Below are positions 1-10,883 of a DNA stretch of 64,000 bases, piece by piece. The notes beneath the pieces were generated by a model. The model did no database searches and was not told the DNA's origin. It saw nothing but the letters and a program-made list of their open reading frames with translations. The stretch is from Mesodorylaimus sp. YZB2_4. Its lineage: Eukaryota > Nematoda > Enoplea > Dorylaimida > Dorylaimidae. The DNA is taken from positions 186,001-250,000 of the forward strand of contig JASANH010000776.1 in assembly GCA_030248295.1 (NCBI GenBank), written 5' to 3'. The first letter of the stretch is position 1; each line of letters opens with the position of its first letter. The translations under genes and the position numbers were made by a program.

Positions 1-86
1 ATTCTAGGCTACTTAGCAATCAGCAGGCCACCTTTAAGCTTACTTGCGCGTGTGTCTGCTTGTAAAAACATCTAAAAGGTACTTAC

Positions 87-908
87 TTCACTTCGATGCT
101 GCAATCGTTTATTCAATTCGTATATTTTATAGTCCAACCCGAAATACTGAGGCGGCGGTGGTGGTGGTTGCGGAACGCCTGGTATTCGATTCCTGTAAAT
201 AAAACCCGGAGGCAAGGTTCCCATTGCATCACCAGCGGAAGGAGGGCAGCACACGAACGATGCCGACGACAGTGAAGGTGGCGGCTGAGGCATGCACTCC
301 TGCTGTTGCTGCATAAACTGATGCTGCGGTGGAAGCAACGTCTGTTGCCCCTGACCGGGGCCGTAGGGCATGCCGGGCACCATATTCATACCACGATGAA
401 CTTGATGCTGCTGAGGAGGCGGTTGGAGGAACATGGCGGGGCCACCGTTCGGGGGCGACATCATCTGCGACTGGATATGGTTCATGGCAAGATGTGACGA
501 AGCACTGCTGGTCGCTGCACTATTATTACAAGGCGCCGTATTGTTCGCATTAGGCGACAATAGACCACATCCATTCGAGTTCATAAAAATCTGCGAGCCC
601 GATACTGGCGGCGGACCTGGTCCTCCGTTAATTAAGTGATGATTCGAATAAAATCTCTGCGGTACAAACTGTTGGCCACCGGGCGGCGCCTGTGCTTGTG
701 CTAGACCATAACCCGAAGGCACGAATGGCGGCGGCGGTGGCGGGCTACAGAACCTCGCCCCCGGATCAAATGCGGACGATGGTATACCATTGTAGGAATC
801 GTACATGGCGTCACCGACCCCGGACGAGCCGGGCGGGAAATCGAAGAGTGACGAAAATGGATTGAATGGGGTCGACAAAGACGTCGCCTTTCTCGTTCCT
901 TGTTGCAT
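87..908 (-). CDS. ldb: LIM-domain-binding protein (Ldb/Chip-type), first coding exon, partial
   Basis: Start of a transcriptional adaptor that bridges LIM-homeodomain, GATA and bHLH factors in the nucleus. The ATG at 908 is preceded directly by an in-frame TGA, which fixes the start. The exon encodes 274 residues, mostly low-complexity Pro, Gln, Gly and Asn. It ends with YKIYELNKRLQHRSE, matching the conserved opening of the Ldb dimerisation domain (family form: a Tyr/Arg-Ile-x-Glu-Leu-Asn-Lys-Arg-Leu-Gln core). A good donor (GTAAGT) follows at 86 in phase 0, so the rest of the dimerisation domain and the LIM-interaction domain lie beyond the left edge. The long Pro/Gln-rich leader resembles the Drosophila Chip layout more than the short vertebrate one. 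Identification rests on the last 20 residues and is fairly secure; the low-complexity part is uninformative. Confidence 0.83.
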
Positions 909-3900
909 TCAAAAGCATCTCATTTAACACTGCTCAACTACACGAGTCTTCACACCCGCACTCGCCAATAGCGATTAGGCGCCTCTTGCGTACAGTGACA
1001 ATCTAACACCACCATATCAGCCTCGGGCGAGTCACGCTCGCGTCCCCGAGAGGCAGTCGACTTTTGGTATCTAGCCCGACTCGACTACTCGTCACGGTGT
1101 ATAATGAGAAATCGCACGCGCGCAACATTAAGCGAGTCTCGCTTTCGCTAAACACCATTGAGCAAGCAGAAGCAGGCCTACCGTCGCAGCCAGTTTAATC
1201 GCAATTTAGAAGCCGTCGACAACCGACTGCCCCTTTGCCAGCCTTATAGCACCCTCTACATGTACGTACCACCGAGCACTAGTAGCAGACGAATGAGTAC
1301 TACTAGTACCCAGCGTTAATACACGCCCAACACAAGAACACACTGGAGACAGCCGAGCACCGAGGCAGGAAGAGGTACAGTTGAGGAGAGTTAGATAGTC
1401 CAAATGGCTCCGCTGGCAGCAGCGCCGGAGGTAGGCCACCAATGAGCGCAAACCAAAACGTTCCTTTCGCACATAATGCGCGCACAAGCGTCGTCGTTTC
1501 GACGTTTTTCTCAGCAACCGTTGTCGGCTGAGCCGAACACCGCTTATACTAGCTCGCACTCGCCTCGGCTTAGAAGAAGCTGCTAATAACCGGCCGTCGG
1601 CATAGCTGCCACCGCCCTTAGACCGTTCAGGAAACCAGCCAGCCAACCAAACGTTAGCAACAAGAAAGCGACCAGCCCGGCGCCCCCTATCAACATTTCC
1701 TGCTCCGGTGAAGTCAAGCTTGAAACAGGCATGGAACTGTCCCGTCTTAGTTTTTGACACAGCCAGACACAGTTAGTTCCAGTCTGCTGGATGCTCTTAC
1801 ACACCTGAAACCACACCAAGACCCCAACCTGGCCCGCTACTTTCAACAAAACAAAGAACAGCTGCTCAGATATCGCCCGCAATAATCTCATTGTTACGTC
1901 CTCCACATCGAAATCCCAAAGCGGGCCTGGCTTGTCACGTGAAGACTACGACCGTCAGGCAAAGCGGGCGAGCGATAGTGGATCTATAAACCATCATAGC
2001 TTACATCATATTCGCCCCCACCGCTTATCGATACAACCCTTCTCTCGCCGAGCTCGTCTGTTGCTAAGCAAGCGAAAAACGAGGCAACTCTCCAAGAACT
2101 GGTTCCATTCGTTCGTGTAAAACGTCAACCTGCTCATTCGAGCGCCCTACAGGATCAGTGCAAAAAGCATCAAACAGCTAGTCACATAGCGACAGACGCG
2201 ATCAGGGCAAGGCAAATATAAAGCGAGTACGACAGCCCGCCTTTTTTTAGAACCCACTGTCGTCAACGAGAAAAGTATAACTTCTTCTGACGGCGAGTTC
2301 TGATAACTTATCACGAGAGATCGAGATTTAGGCTCAACAATACGAACTGAGAGCATCGACCACCCTTTCACGGCCCAGGCCCACCAGAACGATGCTCTGA
2401 CTTCTTGCTGGGTGCTCAAGCCAATACTTTAACAAGGCCCAACCCGATAAACGCCTGCTCAGTGAACAGGTTTATATTCAATCTGCGCGTCACGGAAACT
2501 GAATGCTGCAGCTACTTATCCGCTACTCGCCAAACGCGGCGTACGACTCGCGTATTAGCTCTCATAAACGTCCCCGTCCACATCGACGCAATCATGGCCG
2601 CGTGCTCAACACTTCGTACGACCGGGCGCCAAATAGCAAGCACAGAAGCGATCCATTCGGCACGCGCCACCACCGAGCACGAGGCAAAGGCGGAAAAGAA
2701 ATCGGCGTAGGACGAGCGCCGCCGCCGCCGCGGCACCTAAGTAACCGAAACGCATTGACAACTAACCATGGCATATTTTGAAACACGGCAATCGGTGGAC
2801 GAGCGAGCCGCACCAGGCGACGACGACGCCTCGATCGACCATAAGCGGCTAGCCAAGCTAACATCTTATCCCCTCCCTCTCGCTACCCCAACGTCCTCAT
2901 CCACTTAGCGGCAGGTCCATTTTCTAGCGCCATCAATCCTTACGCGCTGCCTAGTCTTGGAAAGAGGCAGCTTGGGTTCAAGCTCTCCATCTACGCCTTC
3001 TTCGCACCTTTTCGTGTCGAATCGTCGATATTCGTTGGCCCCCGCCCCGACATACCGAGGCCTATTTCCGTCACACCTAGCCAAACCCACCACTTCACCC
3101 CAATAAATACCCCCTTGCGCATCGCTTCGCTAATTATCATGATCGTCACATACTTTTTAGGCCGATACCTGCTCGCAGTCATCAAGTACAAACGAAAATC
3201 AGCCGAGAAAAAACAGCCGCTAAGCTGGCCGCCAGTTATAAAGCGTACATTTATGTATAGTAGTCCAAAGAAGTAAAAGCCCATAAGTACACATGCGCAC
3301 GTACAGCTCCCTAACATTAGCCACCAAAGCAATATGCCAGGTTCGAACGGAACGAGCCGTCCAAGCACAGCCACCATTCCACACAGCAGCCATGCGAACG
3401 ATGCTCGAAGCCCGGCTTGTTCGTGGAATCAAAATTTGTCAACGTCAAATCCCATCACCTTCTTGAATTATGCATGCCCTAGGCGGTGCGTTCTCTTGCT
3501 ACTCCAACGTTCGCTCGCTGCTGCACTAAAGCCGATGAAAAGCCACTTTTATGCTCTTTACCAACCCAACTCCCGAACAAAGTCGTCGTCCAGCGCCAAT
3601 TCTGAATACGCCAGGCCGCCTATCATCGTTGCCTGCACGTACATGTAGTAGCTCTGCCGCAACTAACGACAACCGCTGCTATCCACGGCCATCATCAACA
3701 CCATAGTTCCTTTCTGCGCCCAGTTCAGCTCACTGCTCCCCCTGGTTATCCTAAACGCCCACATGTACGCTCGACAGTAACTAGCCCACCTAGCAGCCAT
3801 CGCTCCCAATCCTTCTCTGCACACACACACACACACAGAAAAGGGCAAACGCAAAGAACAAACCGCTAGGCGAAACTAGCGCCAACTCCATCCCTTTAAA

Positions 3901-5605
3901 ACATCGATGATGGCGGCTAGGAAAAGCCCCACGCCGTCAAACGGCTACATCGCCGCTTCGATGATCCTATGTCCTTGATGAATTTATTCCCGCACCGCAT
4001 TCGTACAGCTACCGTCCAACTCTCACAACTCTAGCGTCTAAATGAACATCCACCCCGACTAGCCTTCACCCAATAAGTAAGCAATACTGGCATTGCTTTA
4101 ATCACACCTATCTTAATATCATTTTAGGCAATCTATCCACTTATACTTATTCAATAATAACTTTATGCTAATCAAACAAACAAATGCTCAACCCATTTAA
4201 AACTCATATAACCGATTCCTACAAAATGCCACTTATATATTCAAGCCACGCCCGTCACTTCCACTACGAACTCTAAAACTGCTATGTTACGCCCATAAAT
4301 GTCCTCTATCACCAGCAGAAAACAAGCCAAACTAATTTGCATAGTCATAGTTTGAACTGACCGCCCAGATGAACACTACCAGGCAATGCCATGGAAGATC
4401 AGAGATCAGCCAGCTAAACATGTGACAACAACTGCTCACTGAGCCACTGCCATAGGTTTCGGTGTGAGTGAACGTATTAAGTCCACACTTGTTCGTACAC
4501 TTTTCTGTGTAAAACGATTACAATTAACCTACGAAAAACCTCACAAGCTTCCACAAAGAGTAGACTATGCGTGTTTTATGGCCGCCTTGTCTCGTTCGAA
4601 GATGATAAGAATCGCGTGCGTGCGAAGACACGTGTTCTATCCTATCCGTGCATGAGCACGAGTAAAATCAGAGAAACCCAGACTTCCCTTAACGCAAGAT
4701 CGCTTCTTTCAGTCGCGTTCTCAGCTTTTTTCACTTTCCATTCCTAGTCAGTGCCTCTTCATCAAATCAATACGATTTCAGAACTATTACTCCTCTTTTC
4801 TCCGCCGCCCAGAAAACGGGGCGAGGGACGAGCAAAGGCTGCAAGGACGACGACTGGAGTTGCTGGCTAAGCTTACCAAGGCACTACTCGTCCGCTCTTA
4901 TTTTCGTCGAGTCGACCATAAATGGGAAGCAAGCCAAGAACTTCGTCCCTGTCTGTCCTAGCTCCCTGTTTTTCCGTTTTTAGCCTTCGCTGCGCCGTTC
5001 AACCATTGGTTACCTGGAGAGAGGGCGCTTTTTGAAGCAGAGCTAAACTGGACCAGGTTCCCATGGGACACAAAGGCTCTCTTCGACTCGAACCAAACGT
5101 TCCCGAGGTTTTACCGTCGACCAGGGTGCCGCCGTCTTCGAAGCGACAAGGACACTACGATGTTCTCCATCAAAGCTAGCCAGGGAAAAGCACGAGCCGA
5201 GGCATTATGCAAAATCAATCGGAATAGGCGATGAAGCGAAGAAGACGAGCGAGAGACCGAGAAAGAAAACGGCCTAAAGGACACACAGTAGCCGCCTTGT
5301 CCGTGCCTCCTAGTCCGCATCGACCAGTCGTCATCCAGCTAACGCGCACGCGCCCGCCGCATTATGAACCTATTGAGCGGCCCATTCGTTCTGGCCTTAT
5401 CGCCAAATGGAAGCGGGAGAGAAAAGTCCTGCAGCCACGACGCGAATTCGTCCAGCCTTCCATCAACTATTGCTTCTCCAGCTAAACCCTACAGTCAAGT
5501 GTCCTTACTGTTCAGAACAGCTGAAACCATGTCTAAAGATAACATTAGCGGCAAGCATGTATGCGTCTGCGAAGGGTGTCGTCGGCATCAAGAAATGTAC
5601 AGGAA
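909..5605. other. Gene-poor stretch upstream of the Ldb exon
   Basis: No convincing exon is seen on either strand. The open frames are short, arginine- or serine-rich, lack splice context and look like chance frames in a GC-balanced sequence. The part next to 908 is presumably 5' UTR and promoter of the Ldb gene. A short CA-dinucleotide run lies near 3824-3838. Confidence 0.5.
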
Positions 5606-6233
5606 ATCTTACCCAGCATGATCAGGCGGCAAGGGATGCATTGCTGGAGGCGGTGGGGGGCAGCCGTGTCCATGCGGGGGCGGCGGTCCTTGAGCCTGCG
5701 GTCCGTGAGGTCGTTGTGGCGCCATATGCGGATGCGGCGGTTGATTTGGCGGCATTAGCATTCCGGGAGGTGGCCCTCCTGGTCCTGGATGGTGTTGAAC
5801 GATGACGTTTGGCGGCGGGGCATGATAGACGACCGGTCCAGGCGTACCCGGAGCTCCTGAGGCAATCGGTAGTTGCATAAATGGTCCAGAACCAGGATGA
5901 GGTCCGTGAGGTGATCCGATATGAACTGGACTAAGGCCCGGATGTAGTTGTCGAATCGGCGCTTGCTGAGAAGGCGGCTGATGTTGCGGTTGGATAGACT
6001 GATTGATTGATTGAAACTGCGGGTGTTGCAGATTTGGAGGTGGTGGCGGAATGAATTGATTAGGGTGTTGTTGATGTTGAGGCGGGATATGTTGCCACGC
6101 CAATGGCTCGCCCTCCGTGTCCAGGGTTGAATACAAAGATGGAGCCACGCTTTCCTGAACGTCCTCGGTTAGCGCAATAGAGCACAACCCCGAAACTAGC
6201 TTCCCGAAGCGACTGTTGATAAAAGATTACCCG
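5606..6233 (-). CDS. Proline/histidine-rich internal exon of unassigned gene
   Basis: An open frame about 200 codons long, rich in Pro, His and Gln (runs such as PPPPP and HPHMAPQ), ends at a good donor (GG|GTAAGAT, phase 2). No ATG is in frame; the nearest usable upstream boundary is an acceptor-like ATCAACAG near 6235, after an in-frame TAA. It therefore looks like an internal exon whose partners are not seen. Its composition resembles the Ldb leader exon 5 kb downstream on the same strand, so an alternative Ldb exon is possible. However, the donor phase (2) differs from that of the Ldb exon (0), so both cannot join the same downstream exon in frame. No catalytic domain is recognisable. Confidence 0.4.
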
Positions 6234-6754
6234 AGAAATCGCAACGAGACTGGTTCCAATCTCGATTCGATACCCTATAAACCAAATCACTCCTATTTCT
6301 GACCGTTTTCCTCATCCTCCAAACCAAAACTTACCAAAACCTGGTCACCACTTTCTTCCACAAATGACAATGGGAACGACTTGATTGTTCAAGCTTCGAC
6401 TGCCTCAAGTTCAACAAATATCGATACCATTTACAAACATCGATACTCAATCCTTCGACCTCGCGGCGACAACCGTCGAAAGTCCAAAATTGGCGAGGGA
6501 AACCCGAAACATGGGGCTCCCAAACAAACATGGTCTGTACTTGCCGAAAAGGGCACAACAAATGCGGCCAGCGCCAGGCGTGTCTGTCGTAAGCAGTCGC
6601 ACACGATGACCCTCACGCACACAAAACAGCGGCAATTCGAACGAGTGCATTTTAATTACATTCCATTCAAACTACACAAAAAAATTCCAGCTGCCTGATA
6701 AAACGGGATAAAAGAAAAAACTGCATGTTTAAAAAAATATCGTAAAATCACAGC

Positions 6755-9700
6755 TTATCGACAATGTGCTTTCGAACACCCGTGGCATAATTTCTTCGAT
6801 GGTGATTTCGCTCGAGTAGAGTTACCTGAAAGTCAAATGCAGAAATCAGATATGGAAGATCCAATCGATCAAGTCGATGTACATATTAGCCCTGCGATCG
6901 TTCAAATATTCAGGAGGACACCATGAAGCCACAATTTGCTAAAAATTCCTGGAAATTTTTAAAATTAAAAAATGGTGGGAAAGTTTGCATTCTTTTCCGC
7001 ACTTCCGCCTGCTTACCAGATACTATATGTCTCCACTTTGCGTACTTTGCTACTTTTTATCTACAGGAGATGCGAAGAAAGGATACGCCGAAACCCAACT
7101 TGCCATGCGGGGAGGGGGGACAGCCTCCAACACGCGCATACCTCATCTCGGCTCCACGTGTTTGCATGAAGAGGCTCCTGGGCTTGGTCACGTGTTTCCT
7201 GTGCATGTTCGACCTCCCTTCTGGCACCAAGTATGGGCAAGGGGGTTACCCCCCCCCCCCCCCCGTTGGACCGGCCAGGACATCGAACCCTTCCTCTTGA
7301 ACCCCTCTCCCCACCTCAGGTCCAGCCCTGGCCTCCAAGAACAGGCCAATTGCCCAGCCAGCCAACGGTACTGTATGTAAACAGTCATACAACCCACTCA
7401 CCGGACTCGACCCAAACTTGACCTGGCCTGACCTGTCTCACACGCGATCAGATCAGGCTTAGGCGATCTGATCAGATCTCTACCCCTTCCTCCCTCCCCC
7501 CTCCCCTCTTCCCCTCTAACCCAGCCGACCTTGCCCATACTTGTCTGGCACCTCAAGCTTGTTTGTGGCAAAGGAGCTTATAGAACGCGCCCTCCATGTA
7601 TTGCTATGGAGAGGAGGGTCGACCGCCTGGCCCATTGTCAGTTGGCTAAAAAGCTGTCACGTGTTCTCTCTGCAATATTTTCCCCTCTACCTAAAATCTG
7701 ACGGCAACCTCTTGAAACATGTTCAACCTCCATTGCGGCATCTACTGTACAGTAAACCTTGTTCACGGCAAAGGAGCCTCCAGAACGAGCACACCTCATT
7801 ATCAGCTCACCTCCATGTAGTTATGGTCACAAAGAGGCCCCGGGCTTGGCTGGTCGAAAAGTTATCGCAGGTCCCCCTGTGCGCGCCTTATCTCACTGAG
7901 GTCTCATGCGAAACCAAGCTCACCACCACCTACAGGATAATCACCACCCCTGTAGCATCCAGACCCGGCCCATCCAAACATGCTCACCTCGCTGTTTCGA
8001 ATTTCGAGTATCCGGCGTCCGTTTGCAATCTTTTGCGCACTGTTTTCTGGCATCTTTCGTTGATCCTTTTGATCGTGCAACTGGTATCGATACCATTTTA
8101 GCACATCCACTACTCGGAGATGGGCTCTTCGAAGTTTTGGACTTGACCGAGGCATGGCTCACCGAATGAGATCGTTCTTTAACGTGTTTCACCACCAACG
8201 AGCGTTTTGCTCTTTCGATAGCTTTCTTAGCCCAATCTTGTTTTGGTTTCACAACTGGAGGGCTCATCGTAGACGATGTCTAAAAACATACGTGCACACT
8301 TTACATTTTGGTCACAGGATCAGCCTCTACTGTGGATTCATCAACACAATTTTTCATTCTTCAGTTCAAGAACCCCGAACACAGGTGTGAAAGGGGCATT
8401 TCGAGAAATGCCCTTCTGCAAGAAACAGTACATTATAAGAATTCAGCGTTCAATTTTCCTTGAATTTTCCAGACAAAACATTTGACTTTTCCCTGATTCC
8501 TTTCATACTGTCCCTGCACTACTACAGCAATTTCAACTGATTCACTGATTTCCATCATGATCAACACAAAAGGTGGGCGATTCAAAATTAAAATTTCAGA
8601 ATGCACTTTCTTTCAGTTTTCCCAGAATTTGGCCCTGAAATTCTCACTTTCCCTGATTTTTCTAGGTTTCTACAAGATTGGATCTACCTTGTTTCCTCTA
8701 AAAAATGACATGCCAGTGACTATGGGTGTCATGCTTTGCCACTCGATATAAAGGGACATTGAGTAGCTGCAGTTCTTTCTCAAGCATAGGCCTATTTCCA
8801 TGAGTTTGACGCAGATCATGGTGCCCGATATCCTCACATGTGCAACGTGAAGGAGTCCCGATTGACAGATCTCTCCTCTTTTATCGACCAGCAAGAACGG
8901 ATGGAGGGCGAGTTTACAAAGTGGAGAAATAACTATCGCATTCTCTGACGACATACAGCTGGGAATCTAGCCCAGGTCATCTAGTTTCCAGCTCTACCAA
9001 GTAAAATGCTGCATGATGGATGGGTGCCGCCAATCGTCAACGTGCGATGTTCCAAGTAAAGCCGTAAGGGCAGTCAATCCCTTGTAAACTCATTTAGGGG
9101 ATTCACAATGCATATCATCATGCACACTTACCGATGGAGAACCATTTACTGGCGTCTCGCTCGTCTTCTTCACACCGCTACTGTTGTTTTTCCGTTTTAA
9201 CGGTATCGTTTCCCATTGCAAGTTCCCAATGTACTTCATTTCGTCAGGGACGCAGTTGATACCTGAAACCGATCCAATCATAAGCAAGGCACAGAAGGCG
9301 GAAGCAAATTATTCGCCAGAATTTTTCACCTTTAAGTACCAAGTACGATATGAAGTCTTCTGTGGTCGGCATAGATTCGATGGACGCCAATCGACGAGGC
9401 GACACGTTTGATCCATCGTCGTCATCACTCGAGTCTCGACCATTGTTTAACGTAGTGTTCGATATAAAGGTGCGGCGTCGAATCGCGTATTCGCTATCCT
9501 CGTCATCCGAATTACCAATAGCTCCAGTGTAAGCCGACTTTCTCGCAGCGAAACCACCGCTCGTTGTTGTCACTGGAAGGCAAGGTGAAAGCAATTCGGG
9601 AAATGAACCCATTGAAGCGAAACTTTGTCCGGATGGTGATCGACGACTCGATGAAGTACGCTGAGCATTCTTTCGTGGTCTATAAAGATCACAAATTTTT

Positions 9701-10521
9701 GAATTTCGGACGGGTGTAGCCACGATTTTTGTTTCAATAGCCGAAACTCAACGCTCTGAGGTCACAATGCACCTCTGACTCGGGGATGAACGGCTTTTTA
9801 GCACCAGCACAGATAAGTTGGCCCGAAAATAAAAACTATGAAATCAGCCCGTAATCGTAACGTATCCTTGACTTTTATAATTGCCCTACCTCGCCCCCTC
9901 CGTGGACAACTGACAAGCCCTACTGCACTTATTTCGCCCCCCCCCTCATTCAGGCAAACGTCACTTTTTTTACCTTCCTCTTCCAGGTTTTGAGACTCTG
10001 CTAACAGTAGTATAAATGGAAAGTGGCGAGAGCGGGGGCGGTGGTGTCGACGGTGTTTCCGATATTGCCACTTCGTTCGTTCCGTTATCTTCAGAATCCG
10101 ATGAATCGGATTCGTGACGATCTCCTGGAATCGGATACTTTCGTGGTCTACCTCTTCTCGCCTGCACTCGCTTTTGCGTTGAAGTTTTCAACGATGCCAA
10201 CTGCGCTTTCTCGATCATTTGTTGTTCTTTCCATGTCAGGACCGATAAATCGTCCTGAAACAAGACCAGACGTGGTTATAGGGATCGGCACAAGAAAGTC
10301 TGAAACAAATTCTTAGGAGAAAAGGATACTGTATGTAACCCTACAAAATTTAAACAGCGAAGCGACAAAGTTTCTGTGAATAGCTTCACAAGCCGTACTG
10401 TATGCTGTAGGCTAGGCCTGCCTACCTTCTTTGGAGGAACTACTGTTCTCCGAGATCGAAGAGGCGAAGTCGACAGCGAGCCTGACTTCCTCCGTAGAAT
10501 CATCTTGAATCGATCGGCCAT
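6755..10521 (-). CDS. JARID2-like N-terminal-only AT-hook chromatin protein
   Basis: Model in transcription order: 10426-10521, 9974-10254, 9330-9679, 9132-9262, 7988-8279, 6755-6825; all phases agree. It encodes about 406 basic, Ser-rich residues. Two AT-hooks are visible: RRGRPRKYP in exon 2, and GRGRPRK created across the exon 2/3 junction. Acidic Ser-Asp tracts follow. Exon 3/4 encodes TEDFISYLVLKG then a Met-Lys-Tyr-Ile-Gly stretch, which matches the conserved N-terminal block of JARID2 (TEDF-x2-FL-x-L-x-G, then an MVYFG-like core), the PRC2 accessory protein. No JmjN, ARID or JmjC domain is found downstream on this strand. The last exon ends with a Cys/His cluster (CHGCSKAHC) and stop, and is the least certain. 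Either the rest was lost, or it is a separate gene elsewhere. It is divergent from the VCPIP1 gene. Confidence 0.62.
7080..7960. repeat. Degenerate repeats in the JARID2-like intron 5
   Basis: At least three diverged direct copies of a unit of roughly 130 bases can be aligned by eye, starting near 7100, 7540 and 7755. They share a GCAAAGGAGC / AGAACG core, a CTCCATGTA segment and a GAGGCTCCTGGGCTTGG-like segment. A poly-C tract of about 16 sits near 7249-7264. No coding potential is seen. The copies are old and degenerate. Confidence 0.45.
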
Positions 10522-10883
10522 ACCTCGAAAACGGACCGAACACCGACCGAGATCGATCGACTCCACGCGCCTTATACACAAGCTTGGTCATTCGCTAAAC
10601 CGCTACCTTTTACGCGGTAACGCACTGTCGCTGCAATGTTGTGATGCTCAGGTACTATGTATATCTACCTCGCTGGCAAACCCACATATAGTACAGCCAC
10701 GCATCACATCTATCACATATAGTATAGCCATGCAAACCCAAACCTAATAGAGGCCACTGTGGCATTGTAAAGAATGTAACGTGAGTTCTGCACAGTGTAC
10801 AGAATGTAATGTGAGTCTCCGTACATTTTACATCCGCTTTCAGAGTGTGTGGTTGTGTGCAAAGTTCGCTGCAGTTCGACGAG
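10522..10883. promoter_or_regulatory. Bidirectional promoter region (JARID2-like / VCPIP1)
   Basis: The two ATGs point away from each other and are 362 bases apart, so both 5' UTRs and promoters must share this interval. It contains paired copies of a CACATATAGTA element (around 10683 and 10717) and two GTGAGT(T/C)-type repeats around AGAATGTAA (10772 and 10801). No TATA box stands out. Confidence 0.5.

Noticed and set aside
72-86. Extending the Ldb frame to its stop codon at 72
   Set aside because: The codons after RSE lie in the intron; a GTAAGT donor at 86 and the family motif both end the exon at 87.
1206-1760. 184-codon minus-strand frame upstream of Ldb
   Set aside because: Arg/Cys/Ser-rich with no domain, no splice context and no usable ATG context; probably UTR or promoter sequence.
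7541-8101. 186-codon plus-strand frame opposite the JARID2-like exon 5
   Set aside because: It overlaps repeats and lies antisense to a well-supported exon; composition and lack of domain indicate a shadow frame.
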